Notes: generated from the sequence alone by a model not told the origin. A DNA stretch of 64,000 nucleotides from JAOAPG01 sp963791575 (GCA_963791575.1 CAWBSY010000009.1:154748-218747); one strand, 5' to 3'; positions 37,875-47,904 are shown, numbered from the stretch's first letter. Translations and numbers: made by a program.

Positions 37875-39729
37875 ACAGCATTCCTCCCTTATTGGTGTAG
37901 TGGGGCAAGTCCTTCATTGCAGCAGCGAATCCCAAGGCGGCGGATTCATCGCGCGCATCCAGTCCACCCGCCACGATCGCTCCAGCCCAGCCGCCGACCC
38001 CCGACAAGATTGCAACATACTGCTTGCCATCCGGTCCTTTATAAGTCGTAGGTTGTCCAATGATTCCGGAACCAGTTTTAAACTGCCAGAGCAGTGTCCC
38101 GCTATGTGCATCGACAGCCTTAAACCATCCATCTAACGTGCCGTAGAAGACGACGTCGCCCGCTGTCGCAAGTGCGCCACTCCATACAGGGAAGTGGTCT
38201 GGATTTGTCCACACCACTTTGCCTTCAACCGGATCCCATGCGGTGAACTCACCGCCATACCCTCCCGGCGCGTCGTACATACGCACGTTCGCGCCAACAT
38301 AGGGAGTACCAGCAATGTAGTTAGGCGTGAGATCTTCTTCGTCCATGCAGAGATGGTTATGCGGAATATAGAGGAGACCAGTGCGCGGAGAAAAAGCAGA
38401 AGGTTGCCAGTCCTTAGCGCCAGGGGCGGTGGGACACAAGCCTTTGACAACCTTTCCGGTGATCGGCTTCTTCTCATCTACATACTGCAACTGCCCTGTC
38501 TTAAGATCCACGCCGCGGCTTGTCGTGATGGGTGCAAAGACGCTCGCTGACAAAACTTCACCGGACGTGCGATCCATGACGTACACATAGCCATTGCGAT
38601 CCGGATGGACAAGAACTTTGCGGGTTTGTCCATTGATGGGAAGATCAAGCAAAATGTTTTCGTTCACCGCGTCATAGTCATAGAGATCGTGAGGGCTGAA
38701 CTGATAAAACCAAACCGCTTCGCCTGTATCGGGATCGCGGGCGAAGATGCCCGCCGTAAACTTGTTGTCTCCCGGGCGTGCGTCCGCGTCCCAAGGACCA
38801 GGATTCGCTGTACCGTAGTAAATAAGATTCAGTTGCGGGTCATAGGAAATCCATCCCCATACACCTCCTCCGCCAATTTTCCACGCATCGGGAGGCCAGG
38901 TTTTCACTCCCAGATCCTGCCCGCGATCCTGCGCATAAAAGGGTTTGAAACGCGGTCCGATCAGGACATCTTTATCTGGACCTGCCGTGTAAGCTCTCCA
39001 TGCAATCTTTCCAGTTTTTCCATCGAGCGCCGTCAACCAGCCGCGAACGCCAAATTCGCCGCCGCTGTTTCCCACCAAAACTTTCCCTTTAACCACCAGC
39101 GGGGCCATGGTCATGCTCTCGCCCTTGTTGATATCGCCAACCCGCGTTTTCCAGACTTCGCGGCCGGTGACAGCGTCCACTGCGACTGTCTGGTTGTCTA
39201 ACGTGTTGTAATAAATTTTGCCGTCGTCGTAGGATGCGCCGCGATTGACCACGTCGCAGCACGCGACGCCTTGCGAAGCCGGTGTCGGTAATGGCTGATA
39301 CACCCACTTCATAGGCGCACCCGGCTTAGTGAGGTCTAGCGCATAGAGGTTGTTAGGAAAAGGAGTGACGATGTACATCGTGTTGTTCACGACTAGCGGT
39401 GCTGCCTCATGGCCATGAGTCATGCCAGTAGAAAACGTGAAGGCAAGCGCGAGCGTCTTTACGTTGCCGGTATTGATCTGATCGAGTGAGCTGTACCGCG
39501 TGCTGGCGTAGTCCTTAGCGGGTCGAGTCCATTGCCCATCGTCGGTTTCAAGTTGACCCCGATAGGGATGCGGTTGATAGTTGTGCTCGATTGTTGGCTG
39601 CAAGATTGAGCCGGTTTGAGCGAGCGCACTACGCACACTCGTAAATCCGGTCAGCAACAAAAAAAAGACGAAAACGGCTGGCCAACACTCACATGTAACC
39701 TGGTGAGACGTTTCGTTGGGACTTCCCAA
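37855..39729 (-). CDS. PQQ-dependent alcohol dehydrogenase, lanthanide-type (XoxF/ExaF-like)
   Basis: A quinoprotein that oxidises primary alcohols in the periplasm. An eight-bladed propeller is indicated by repeated W-containing strands. Numbered from the upstream GTG at 39924, the key residues are the vicinal disulfide C222-C223 (GVACCDVVNRG), the metal ligands E290 (GGEFGVRG) and N374 (GTANPGPW), the catalytic D416 and, two residues on, D418 (DLYDYDAVNE). The second Asp is the lanthanide signature; calcium enzymes have Ala or Ser there. The signal peptide (PAVFVFFLLLTGFTSVRSAL-AQ) suggests a start at the TTG at 39729, but this is uncertain. No cytochrome domain is fused; the neighbours supply it. 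The frame is intact, unlike the genes behind it. Confidence 0.9.
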   Translation of the reverse strand: MGSPNETSHQVTCECWPAVFVFFLLLTGFTSVRSALAQTGSILQPTIEHNYQPHPYRGQLETDDGQWTRPAKDYASTRYSSLDQINTGNVKTLALAFTFSTGMTHGHEAAPLVVNNTMYIVTPFPNNLYALDLTKPGAPMKWVYQPLPTPASQGVACCDVVNRGASYDDGKIYYNTLDNQTVAVDAVTGREVWKTRVGDINKGESMTMAPLVVKGKVLVGNSGGEFGVRGWLTALDGKTGKIAWRAYTAGPDKDVLIGPRFKPFYAQDRGQDLGVKTWPPDAWKIGGGGVWGWISYDPQLNLIYYGTANPGPWDADARPGDNKFTAGIFARDPDTGEAVWFYQFSPHDLYDYDAVNENILLDLPINGQTRKVLVHPDRNGYVYVMDRTSGEVLSASVFAPITTSRGVDLKTGQLQYVDEKKPITGKVVKGLCPTAPGAKDWQPSAFSPRTGLLYIPHNHLCMDEEDLTPNYIAGTPYVGANVRMYDAPGGYGGEFTAWDPVEGKVVWTNPDHFPVWSGALATAGDVVFYGTLDGWFKAVDAHSGTLLWQFKTGSGIIGQPTTYKGPDGKQYVAILSGVGGWAGAIVAGGLDARDESAALGFAAAMKDLPHYTNKGGMLYVFALP

Positions 39730-40047
39730 AGCGACCTCGCCCTGCCATACGGAAATGTTGAAATACGCATCTCTGATGCGGTAACGATGGCGAGAGTTGG
39801 CAATAAAGTTAGAGGCGTCTTGTTGCCTGTCGTGGGGATCGGTCGGAGATTGGGATTCTGCAGCAGCTACTGTTCGGCCGCAACCATCACGCCCGCTGCT
39901 TGGCAAGTGCCTCGGTGTTAGCACTGCGCTAAGGCGATTCTTGCTTCCGCAAGGCGCCTTTCCTCAAGCTTGGCGTGCTGCGCCTGTGCACGGGCCACCA
40001 TGGGCACGGAATGATACATAGCAGTTGAAAAATTTTCCAAATAGGGC

Positions 40048-40062
40048 GAACATAAGGCGAAT
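40048..40062 (-). promoter_or_regulatory. Candidate LexA (SOS) box before imuA
   Basis: On the minus strand the site reads ATTC-N7-GTTC (plus strand GAAC-ATAAGGC-GAAT), one mismatch from the direct-repeat LexA box GTTC-N7-GTTC known from Alphaproteobacteria. It lies 6 bases before the imuA start codon, well placed to block transcription or translation initiation. imuA-imuB-dnaE2 cassettes are usually SOS-controlled. LexA specificity in this lineage is not known to me, so the match is suggestive only. Confidence 0.45.
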
Positions 40063-40068
40063 ACTTGT

Positions 40069-41106
40069 ATGCCTATGGTCGCGATCCTACGTGCTCAGAT
40101 TGAAGCTGCATTAGCTAGCCGGATTCCATCCGCGCTGACACCAACGCCACGCCTCATTCGCCAAGTAGCTGCTACCGGTATTCGCCATGTGGATGAGTTA
40201 TTAGGAGGCGGCCTTCCCTTAGGAGCAATTACGGAGATGGCGGGACCTGAGTGTTCCGGGCGTACTTCGCTCGCACTTTCTTTCATCGCGGGCATGACGC
40301 AAGCAGCAAAGGTATGCGCATGGATTGATGTTTCAAACACATTGCATCCTGAATCGGCAGCAGCGATGGGAGTGGATTTGCGCCGACTGCTCTGGGTGCG
40401 TTGTGGAGTTCCGCTCACAAAAGTCGCACAGCAATCTTTACAGGACGGCTTTTCCCTTCCAGAAAAATACCTCATTCCACGGCCAATCAAAAAAGGTTTG
40501 CATGGCGGTGGATTCGGTCCACATCCTCGCGGCGAAGTAAAAGGGATCTCTGATGCGATCAGTGGATTGCTGCGACCGGAGATGATTGTTGCGCGATGTG
40601 CTGAGCCGCAACGCAGAGTGGTGCACGAAAAAGAATTATTTGAGCCCACTCCGCCGCAGCCAACAAAAAATAGCAGAAGGCCAATCGCTGTCAACAAACC
40701 GTGGTCCAGACTCGATCAAGCATTGCAAGTTACGGATCTCCTGCTGCAAGCCGGCGGCTTCAGTTCGATTGTCCTGGACATGGGCAGTATTGCCCCGGAA
40801 TATGCTTCGCGCGTACCACTGGCGACTTGGTTCCGTTACCGCGCCGTTGCGGAGCGCACCCAGGCAAGCATTCTTCTACTGACACAATATGCCTGCGCCA
40901 AGAGCAGCGCTGGTCTCGCCCTCCGTTTGCAATCCGGCAGCGCGCTTACAGACGAAACAACCGTGTTTACCGGCTTCGAGCATTGCATCGAAGTGGCGCG
41001 TGAACGGTTCCCACCGACTTCTGCCAACGTCGTCTCATTGCGAAAGCCGCCGCAAAGTAAAAGGTATGCCACATGGCACAGTCGAACTACATGGAGCGGC
41101 CGATGA
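40069..41106 (+). CDS. imuA: ImuA, RecA-like component of the translesion mutasome
   Basis: A 345-aa RecA-fold protein heading the imuA-imuB-dnaE2 cassette for damage-induced mutagenesis. The RecA-like part runs from HVDELLGGGLPLGAITEMAG through a degenerate Walker A (GPECSGRTSL, residues 59-68) where the usual Lys is Arg65. The second half has QVTDLLLQAGGFSSIVLDMG (Walker B position) and ASILLLTQYACAKSSAGLAL. A Gly/Pro-rich spacer (about 130-210) separates them. ATGs at 40069 and 40075 are both possible. The stop overlaps the imuB start (ATGA). In other bacteria ImuA recruits RecA and helps ImuB and DnaE2 reach stalled forks. Confidence 0.85.
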   Translation: MPMVAILRAQIEAALASRIPSALTPTPRLIRQVAATGIRHVDELLGGGLPLGAITEMAGPECSGRTSLALSFIAGMTQAAKVCAWIDVSNTLHPESAAAMGVDLRRLLWVRCGVPLTKVAQQSLQDGFSLPEKYLIPRPIKKGLHGGGFGPHPRGEVKGISDAISGLLRPEMIVARCAEPQRRVVHEKELFEPTPPQPTKNSRRPIAVNKPWSRLDQALQVTDLLLQAGGFSSIVLDMGSIAPEYASRVPLATWFRYRAVAERTQASILLLTQYACAKSSAGLALRLQSGSALTDETTVFTGFEHCIEVARERFPPTSANVVSLRKPPQSKRYATWHSRTTWSGR

Positions 41107-42617
41107 CAACATCCGCAGAGTTGTATGCCTGTCTTTACGTGAAAGAGTTTCCCGCACAAGCGTTGCTGCGTCTGCGACCAGAGTTGCGCAATCAACCATG
41201 CGCAGTCATGGAAGGAGAGCCTCCGTTACAGCAAGTGTGTTCCCTCAACTCGAAGGCGCGTAATCTCGGCGTTGCTCAAAAGATGACGCGTGTGGAGATG
41301 GATACATTTCCCTCGATCAAAGTATTGTCGCGCTCACCAGCAGAGGAGATTACAGCGAAAACTGTGTTACTTGAATGTGCTGCAACTTTTTCTCCGCGCG
41401 TAGAGGACCAAAGCGATGAAAACACTTTTGTCTGCGTAATCGACATTGCCGGGACGGAGAAGTTATTCGGCCCGCCCAGAAGGTTGGCAGAGACTTTGCT
41501 CAAGCAGGTGAAGGCCCTCGGAGTTATGGCCAAAGTTGCGGTCAGCAGCAACTTCCATGCTGCAATCTGTTTTGCATGTGGTATGTCGCCCAAAAATCAA
41601 ATAACCGTGATTCCACCTGGAGAAGAGTGCGAAGCATTGGCTTCTCTGCCGCTGGCGGTCCTCGATCTTTCTGAGAAGCATACGGAAAAATTTTCCCTGT
41701 GGGGCATTCATACACTTGGCATGCTGGCAGCTCTGCCAGAAAAATCTTTGATTGCGCGGTTGGGGCAAGAAGGGAAACATCTCCGCCAATTAGCCAGGGG
41801 AGAGCAGCCACATCTGTTCTTGCCGTTAGAGCCCGTTTTCATGCTCGAAGAACGCATGGAACTCGATACGCCAGTTGAGCTGCTCAATTCTTTGCTCTTC
41901 ATTGTAGGCGTGATGCTGGAACAACTCGTTCTGCGCGCAGATGCACGGGTGCTGGCGCTTGCCTCAGTCACAATTACTTTGTCATTGGAAGGCGGAGCAT
42001 CGCACACGCGCACAGTGCGGCCTGCGCTACCTACGAATGACCGGCAGCTCTGGATCAAACTTCTTCACCTCGACCTTGAAGCGCATCCGCCGCAGGCCGC
42101 AATTCTATCGCTGACTCTCGCGGCAGAGCCGGGCACTACCAGCAAAGTGCAACTCGGCCTGTTCTCTCCACAACTTCCTGAGCCCATGCGACTCGATGTA
42201 ACGCTGGCCCGCATTCGGGCTATCGTCGGTGAAGATAACGTCGGCCGCGCTGTGCTCAACGATACGCACCAAGCGGACAGTTTTCGAATGGAAGCATTCA
42301 GCGTTTCCTCAGGATCAGCTTCAGAGGCAGTCTCGGACCGACCGCTTACCGTGATGCGTCAGCTTCGTCCAGCAGAGAGCATGGCAGTTACATTGCGCAA
42401 TCAACGACCAGAGACGCTTTTCTTTCGTGAGAAACGATACTCCGTGGAACATGCCTATGGTCCCTGGCTGATGAGTGGTGACTGGTGGAATCCGACATTG
42501 TGGGGATTCGAACAATGGGATCTGGTCGCACGTTCCCAAGAGGGCGTGCTGTTGTGCTGCTGTCTTATGCGCGACCTGACACAAAACTGCTGGCAGATGG
42601 TGGCACTCTATGACTGA
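41103..42617 (+). CDS. imuB: ImuB, non-catalytic Y-family polymerase homologue
   Basis: A Y-family fold protein thought to act as the hub linking DnaE2 and the sliding clamp. The N-terminus aligns with the DinB finger/palm (ELYACLYVKEFPAQALLRLR), but the first catalytic Asp motif (DxDxFF) is absent. VIDIAGTEKLFGPPRRLAET keeps part of the second. A helix-hairpin-helix region follows (LWGIHTLGMLAALPEKSLI) and then the little-finger domain. The C-terminal extension ends with a Trp-rich block (SGDWWNPTLWGFEQWDLVAR), a family mark. The start at 41103 has GGAG upstream and overlaps imuA; ATGs at 41073 and 41091 are also open. It overlaps dnaE2 by eight bases. Confidence 0.88.
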   Translation: MTTSAELYACLYVKEFPAQALLRLRPELRNQPCAVMEGEPPLQQVCSLNSKARNLGVAQKMTRVEMDTFPSIKVLSRSPAEEITAKTVLLECAATFSPRVEDQSDENTFVCVIDIAGTEKLFGPPRRLAETLLKQVKALGVMAKVAVSSNFHAAICFACGMSPKNQITVIPPGEECEALASLPLAVLDLSEKHTEKFSLWGIHTLGMLAALPEKSLIARLGQEGKHLRQLARGEQPHLFLPLEPVFMLEERMELDTPVELLNSLLFIVGVMLEQLVLRADARVLALASVTITLSLEGGASHTRTVRPALPTNDRQLWIKLLHLDLEAHPPQAAILSLTLAAEPGTTSKVQLGLFSPQLPEPMRLDVTLARIRAIVGEDNVGRAVLNDTHQADSFRMEAFSVSSGSASEAVSDRPLTVMRQLRPAESMAVTLRNQRPETLFFREKRYSVEHAYGPWLMSGDWWNPTLWGFEQWDLVARSQEGVLLCCCLMRDLTQNCWQMVALYD

Positions 42618-45600
42618 ACATCCCACTGAACGCTATGTGGAACTGCACGCAGCGAGCGCCTTTAGTTTCCTCGAAGGAGCGTCCCAGCCGGAAGAACTTG
42701 TGAAGCGATCCCTGGAACTGCAGATGCCGGCAATTGCACTGCTTGATCGCAATGGCGTCTACGGTTCGGCCAGATTTCATACGAGCGCCAAGAGAAATAA
42801 TATCCATGCACATGTCGGAGCCGAGATTGCCATTTCGAATTTCGGCCCGCGTCTCACACCGCCAGCTTGGCTTCCGCATCAGCACGTCGCAGAACCCGCA
42901 CGTGTGCCGCTGCTTTGTGAATCTCGCGCTGGTTATCAAAATCTTTGCCAGCTCATCACGCAATTCAAGATGCGGGAGAAAACCAAGGGTGAAGGCGCGG
43001 CTACAAGCGACGACTTACAACAGTATGCATCCGGCCTAATCTGTTTGACTGGCGGAGACGAAGGACCTTTGGCAGCTGCCTTAGTCAATGGCGGTGAAGA
43101 AGCAGGACGAAAAATAGTAGAGAAAATTAGTGGGAATCTTCGGTAAAGAAAATGTTTACGTGGAACTCCAGCGTCATCAAGAGCGAGAGGAAGAGTGGAG
43201 AAATCAGGCGGCAATTCGGATTGCACGTTCTCTGAATCTGCCAGTGCTGGCAACCAATGGCGTTCGTTACGCAACTGCATATGATCGCGAGATCCTCGAT
43301 CTCTTTACAGCCATACGCCATCACATCGAACTCGATCATGCTGGACGACTGCTCAGTGTAAATAGTCAGCGCCATGTGCGCTCTGCTCGTGAAATGGTGG
43401 CGTTGTTCCGCGACGTTCGCTATGCCATTGAGAACACGGTCGAACTCTCTTCACGCCTCAAATTTGAGTTGGACGATCTTGGCTACGAGTTCCCACGTTA
43501 TCCGGTGCCGGATGGCGAGACGATGGACAGCTTTCTCCGTAAGCGTGTCGCGGAAGGCGTGATGCGGCGCTATGGGCCAAAGAACGACCGTGGCCTGCTG
43601 GAGCGAGCGAAGAAACAAGTCGAGCATGAACTCGCTCTTATCGAGCGGCTAGGTTTCGCTGGATATTTCCTTATCGTTTGGGACATCGTCGAATTTTGCA
43701 AAGATAACAATATTCTGATTCAGGGCCGTGGCAGTGCCGCCAATTCAGCCGTCTGCTATGCGCTGGAAATCACAGCAATTGATCCTGTTGGAATGGAGTT
43801 GCTCTTCGAGCGTTTCCTGAGCGACAGCCGCGGCGAGTGGCCGGATATCGATTTCGATCTGCCATCGGAAGAGAAGCGAGAGCAGGCAATTCAATACGTC
43901 TACCGTCGTTATGGTGAATTAGGTGCTGCGATGACGGCAAATGTCATTACTTATCGCGGCAAGTCGGCTGCCCGAGAAGTCGGCAAAGCTCTGGGGTTTG
44001 ATCAAGAGTCATTAGGACGGCTATCGACTCTAGTGAGTCATTGGGAGTGGCGCGGCAAGACTGACACCATGGCACACTCTTTTCATAACGCAGGCTTCGA
44101 TCTCAAGCACCCGCGTATCGCCAAATATCTTGAGCTTTGCATGCGGATTCAGGATCTACCCCGTCATCTTGGTCAGCACTCCGGCGGCATGGTGATCTGC
44201 CAAGGTCAGTTGAATTGTGTCGTTCCTCTGGAACGAGCTTCGATGCCAAACCGCACCGTGGTCCAATGGGATAAAGAAGATTGTGCTGATCTCCGCATCA
44301 TTAAGGTGGACTTACTCGGTCTCGGCATGATGGCAGTTATCGAGGATTGTCTGGATTTAATTCCCCAGCATTATGGTGAAGCCGTGGACCTTGCCCAGTT
44401 GCCGGAAGACAAAGAGGTCTATCGCACACTGCAGTGCGCCGACACTGTGGGCATGTTCCAGGTGGAAAGCCGCGCGCAAATGGCATCGTTACCGCGAAAT
44501 CATCCGGAGGGATTTTATGACCTTGTTGTACAGGTGGCTATCATCCGCCCCGGTCCAATCGTGGGCAAGATGATGCATCCTTATATGCGACGGCGGCAGA
44601 AGAAAGAGGAGGTCACGTACCCGCATCCTTCCTTAGAGCCCGTGCTGAGAAGAACATTGGGTGTGCCTCTCTTTCAAGAACAATTGCTTCGCATGGCCAT
44701 GACCGTCGCTAACTTCACCGGGGCAGAAGCGGAAGAATTACGACGGGCTGTTGGAATGCGCCGTTCTTGGGAACGCATGAAAAATCTCGAAGGGAAACTT
44801 CGCTCAGGGATGACAGTTAATGGAATCGATGCTGCGACTCAGGAAAATATTATCCAGAATATTAGTTCGTTCGCTCTCTATGGCTTCCCTGAATCGCACG
44901 CCGCCAGTTTCGCTCTGCTCGCATATGCGTCAGCATATTTCAAAGTGCGCTACCTGGCTGCATTTACTTGCGCCATTCTCAACAACCAGCCCATGGGCTT
45001 TTACATGCCCGCAGTGCTCGTAAAAGATGCGCAACGTCATGGCCTTCGCATTAGGCCGATTGAAATCCAGAAGTCAGATTGGGCTTGCACCATCGAACAC
45101 GAAAGCGATGGCACCCTCTCCTTGCGTATGGGACTGAGGTATACGAAGGGGCTGCGAAAGCAAGCGGCGGAGGCGCTTGTAGCCTCTCGTACACAGAATG
45201 GTCTATTTCGCTCGGCGGAAGATCTTGCTCTGCGTGTTCCGTCTCTAAATCGGAAAGAGTTGACGCTACTGGCCCGCATCGGCGCATTAAATAAAGTTGA
45301 TGGAATTGGCCATCGACGCGATGCGCTTTGGCAGGTGGAACGTGCAGGCAAGTTAGAAGGACCACTGCTCAAGCAGAACAGTGATTCGTTGCGGGATGAT
45401 TTCGAGACTCTGCCGCTTCGACCGATGAACACGGAGGAGCGCATCGTCGCCGATTATGCTGGCACAGGTCTCACAGTTGGGAAACATCCTATGCACTATC
45501 GCCGTCCACACCTGCGGCGTCAGAACGTCCTTTCAGCTGCGGACTTGCGATTCTGCAAGGATGGAGAGTTTGTGCGAACGGCGGGATGCATCATTGCGCG

Positions 45601-45841
45601 TCAGCGTCCCGGCACAGCCAAGGGATTCATATTTATGTCAATGGAAGATGAGACCGGGATTGCAAATGTCATCGTTACGCCAGACCTTTTCGAACGCGAG
45701 CGCCTACAGGTTACACGCAGCAAATTTCTTTTAGTGGAAGGTAAACTTCAAAACCAGGATGGCGTGATCCACGTAAAGGCAGTGCGTCTGATAACACTTT
45801 CTGACAGTTCTATTGATCTTCAATCACATGACTTCCATTAG
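42610..45841 (+). pseudogene. dnaE2: Error-prone DNA polymerase DnaE2, one frameshift in the PHP domain
   Basis: The C-family polymerase that replicates past lesions. The PHP domain opens with YVELHAASAFSFLEGASQPE. The polymerase core has the catalytic PDIDFDLPSEEKREQ, the GRGSAANSAVCYALEI finger motif, and VDLLGLGMMAVIEDC. The HhH and OB regions complete it (FALYGFPESHAASFALLAY; GFIFMSMEDETGIANVIV). Length is about 1,075 aa. The frame breaks near 43128: one base restores KIVEK..VGIFGKENVYVEL. The second frame has a GTG at 43130 but would lack the PHP start. Everything else is intact and tightly coupled to imuB, so a sequencing slip is the likely cause. Confidence 0.88.
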
Positions 45842-46099
45842 TAACTAGGGCTAAGATGGGTTCTTTGCCTCCGCTACAAAGATAAAATCTACCTTATCGT
45901 CGTCGGATCAAAGGCAACCAAAGAGGACCGTTCAAACCTTCAAGAACGAAACCCGGCATCATCTTCCGACGCACTGTCAGGCAAATGAAAACTTTCGTTC
46001 CTCGTCAACTATTCGACCTCAGCCACACATGCCAGACAAATAGCCCGACATAGCTTGCGGCAAGCGCCGTAGAACAATCCCCAATCTGCATTACTTGGT

Positions 46100-46483
46100 T
46101 CAAGGACGCCAGCGGACCTGCCGAAACTGGCGAACGCAACAGCAACCTACGATCCTGATGACCCCATGGGTCTCGTCGCATGAGTGTAGTGGACGGCATC
46201 GGCAGCTACGGTCAAATCGCAGTACCGGTACCTTCGTCGCTTGTTGCAGAACTCCCAGCAGACATGGGTTCGCACCTCAGCCGCACAGGCCCTCGTTTCC
46301 ATGAATGACCCTGCTGGTTTTCAGTTCTTTATTGCAATGCTAAAAGACAAACCGTTTTATACGACTGAAATGATCGGTTGGCTGGAAGAGACCTTTCCGA
46401 CCCTAAAAACAGCCGATGACTCCCGAATAATGACCTTATATGGAGGAAAAAATCTCGCACGCGAATTAGCATCGCTCACATAG
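46100..46483 (+). pseudogene. HEAT-repeat protein fragment
   Basis: The best part (46240-46483) reads WVRTSAAQALVSMNDPAGFQ, FFIAMLKDKPFYTTEMIGWL, EETFPTLKTADDSRIMTLYG: alpha-helical repeats of the HEAT type. Upstream, ADLPKLANATATYDPDDPMG and MSVVDGIGSYGQIAVP lie in other frames and would join it after one-base repairs near 46180 and 46222. No start, signal or upstream part is recognisable, so this is the tail of a longer gene. The stretches on either side (45842-46099 and 46484-46714) show nothing convincing. Confidence 0.45.
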
Positions 46484-46714
46484 CGCCCTGTCTACCCACC
46501 TTTACATTCGGGTCGCTTGGCCGGTGGTTCGACAACGACGTGAATCCCAAGCCTTCGTTGCTCAAAAATTCGTCAAGAGTCGTGAAGACGTCCTTGCCGG
46601 ATGGGGCGCATTGGTTCCCGGCGCAGAGCGTTGCTATGTTAAGAGTCGTAGAAATAATACAGTACTTTGTACAGTGAAGAGAGGTACTATGAAAACACGG
46701 TGCTTAGGTAGGTA

Positions 46715-46804
46715 TGGCGGAGAGAGTGGGATTCGAACCCACGTTAGAGTTTCCCCTAAACACGCTTTCCAAGCGTGCGCCTTCAGCCACTCGGCCATCT
46801 CTCC
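46715..46804 (-). tRNA. tRNA-Ser (anticodon GGA)
   Basis: On the minus strand the acceptor arm GGAGAGA pairs perfectly with TCTCTCC, followed by discriminator G and an encoded CCA. The anticodon arm has CTTGGAAA, giving anticodon GGA (serine codons UCC/UCU). The T arm contains GGTTCGAATCC, and the long variable arm typical of serine tRNAs is present. Length is 90 nt with CCA. Confidence 0.96.
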
Positions 46805-47061
46805 AGCGATTGTCTGTGAAGAAAGTAAGTTCCAGACCACAAACTACCCCAGCGGTCGGTCCGGATCCACTGTCTAAATTTCCATGGCTTGCTTCTTTGA
46901 TTCTATGGGGCAAGTCTTTGAACCGCAACTACGCGGTTAGCGAATAACATGCGGATTATCTCAGCTTGGTCAATTCCGGACGACGAAGATCATCTGCAAA
47001 GCGATGACGCCTGCAGAACTCAGATGTCAGATGGAAGAGTGTGTCGTAGTCGAGAACTCCA

Positions 47062-47904
47062 TTAGTTCTGACCTGAATCTTGTTCAGCTAACCAGGTCTT
47101 TGTTGGCGCTCTCTGGATTCTGAGAGACATTGGAGGATGTGTCGCTGTGGACGGAGCGGCATTTGGGGCGGAATCTGATGACGCATTCCCGCGATTGCTC
47201 TCCGGCAGCCGATTATTTAAGCAGTATAACGCAAGTTCCAGGCGGTCGGCCACGCCCAGCTTGTCATAGACCTTTCGCAAGTAGTTCTTAACGACCTGCT
47301 CGGTGGTTCCTACCCGGATCGCAATCTCTTTGTTCTTCATGCCCTGGGTTACACAGGAGACGATTGTCGATTCCTTCGCTGTCAGCTGCACCTTGGATCG
47401 TGATGGGGCTGGACGAGAGCCTTGAGTCCGGTATGCCTCCAGAACCCACTGGGTGCTCTGTGGATCAAGCCACGGCCCACCAGCGGAAACCTTGCGCAAA
47501 CAATCTACGAACATTTCAGGATCTACTTCGCGCGATACAATCCCGTGGACACCGCGGCGGAATAGTTCTAGCGTTAAATCTTCGTTGGGTGCTTCCGTTA
47601 CTACTATCATGCGCAATGCGGGAGTATGCCTCAGCAACTCCGAGACGGCCTCTGCCGGATTCGGCGAGAGCGCAGCCTCCATGATCAAAATGTCAGCTGA
47701 GAATTTTTTGGCGGCCGAACGAGTCTGCTCGAAGGTTTCGGCTTGCCCTACCACGCGGATGTCATCTTCTACGGCAAAAATCTTTCGCAGTCCTGCGCGG
47801 AAAATCGCCTGCGAATCAGCCACAATGATGCGCACGAACTGGCCATCGCCGCTCTCGCAAGGCTTATCGATACTGTGTTCGAAGCTCACCGCGGTACTTG
47901 CCAT
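47062..47904 (-). CDS. NarL/LuxR-type regulator with an altered receiver domain
   Basis: A 280-aa transcription factor. The N-terminal receiver is recognisable (VRIIVADSQAIFRAGLRKIF) but its phosphoacceptor position, expected as LLxMD, reads ILIMEA, so Glu76 replaces Asp, and the switch-lysine region reads GIVSREVD. The C-terminal LuxR helix-turn-helix is complete: LTAKESTIVSCVTQGMKNKE, IAIRVGTTEQVVKNYLRKVY. A disordered tail of 50 residues follows. It may be permanently active or respond to something other than phosphorylation. No histidine kinase is adjacent; a PilZ protein gene lies 14 bp upstream on the same strand, so the two may be co-transcribed. Confidence 0.88.
   Translation of the reverse strand: MASTAVSFEHSIDKPCESGDGQFVRIIVADSQAIFRAGLRKIFAVEDDIRVVGQAETFEQTRSAAKKFSADILIMEAALSPNPAEAVSELLRHTPALRMIVVTEAPNEDLTLELFRRGVHGIVSREVDPEMFVDCLRKVSAGGPWLDPQSTQWVLEAYRTQGSRPAPSRSKVQLTAKESTIVSCVTQGMKNKEIAIRVGTTEQVVKNYLRKVYDKLGVADRLELALYCLNNRLPESNRGNASSDSAPNAAPSTATHPPMSLRIQRAPTKTWLAEQDSGQN

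Noticed and set aside
45842..46099. Possible continuation of dnaE2 or a new gene
   Set aside because: All frames are short and show no similarity to known motifs.
46634..46947. Open frames beginning MAERVGFEPTLEF and similar over the 46.7 kb region
   Set aside because: They are translations of the tRNA-Ser gene and its flanks, a well-known false protein.
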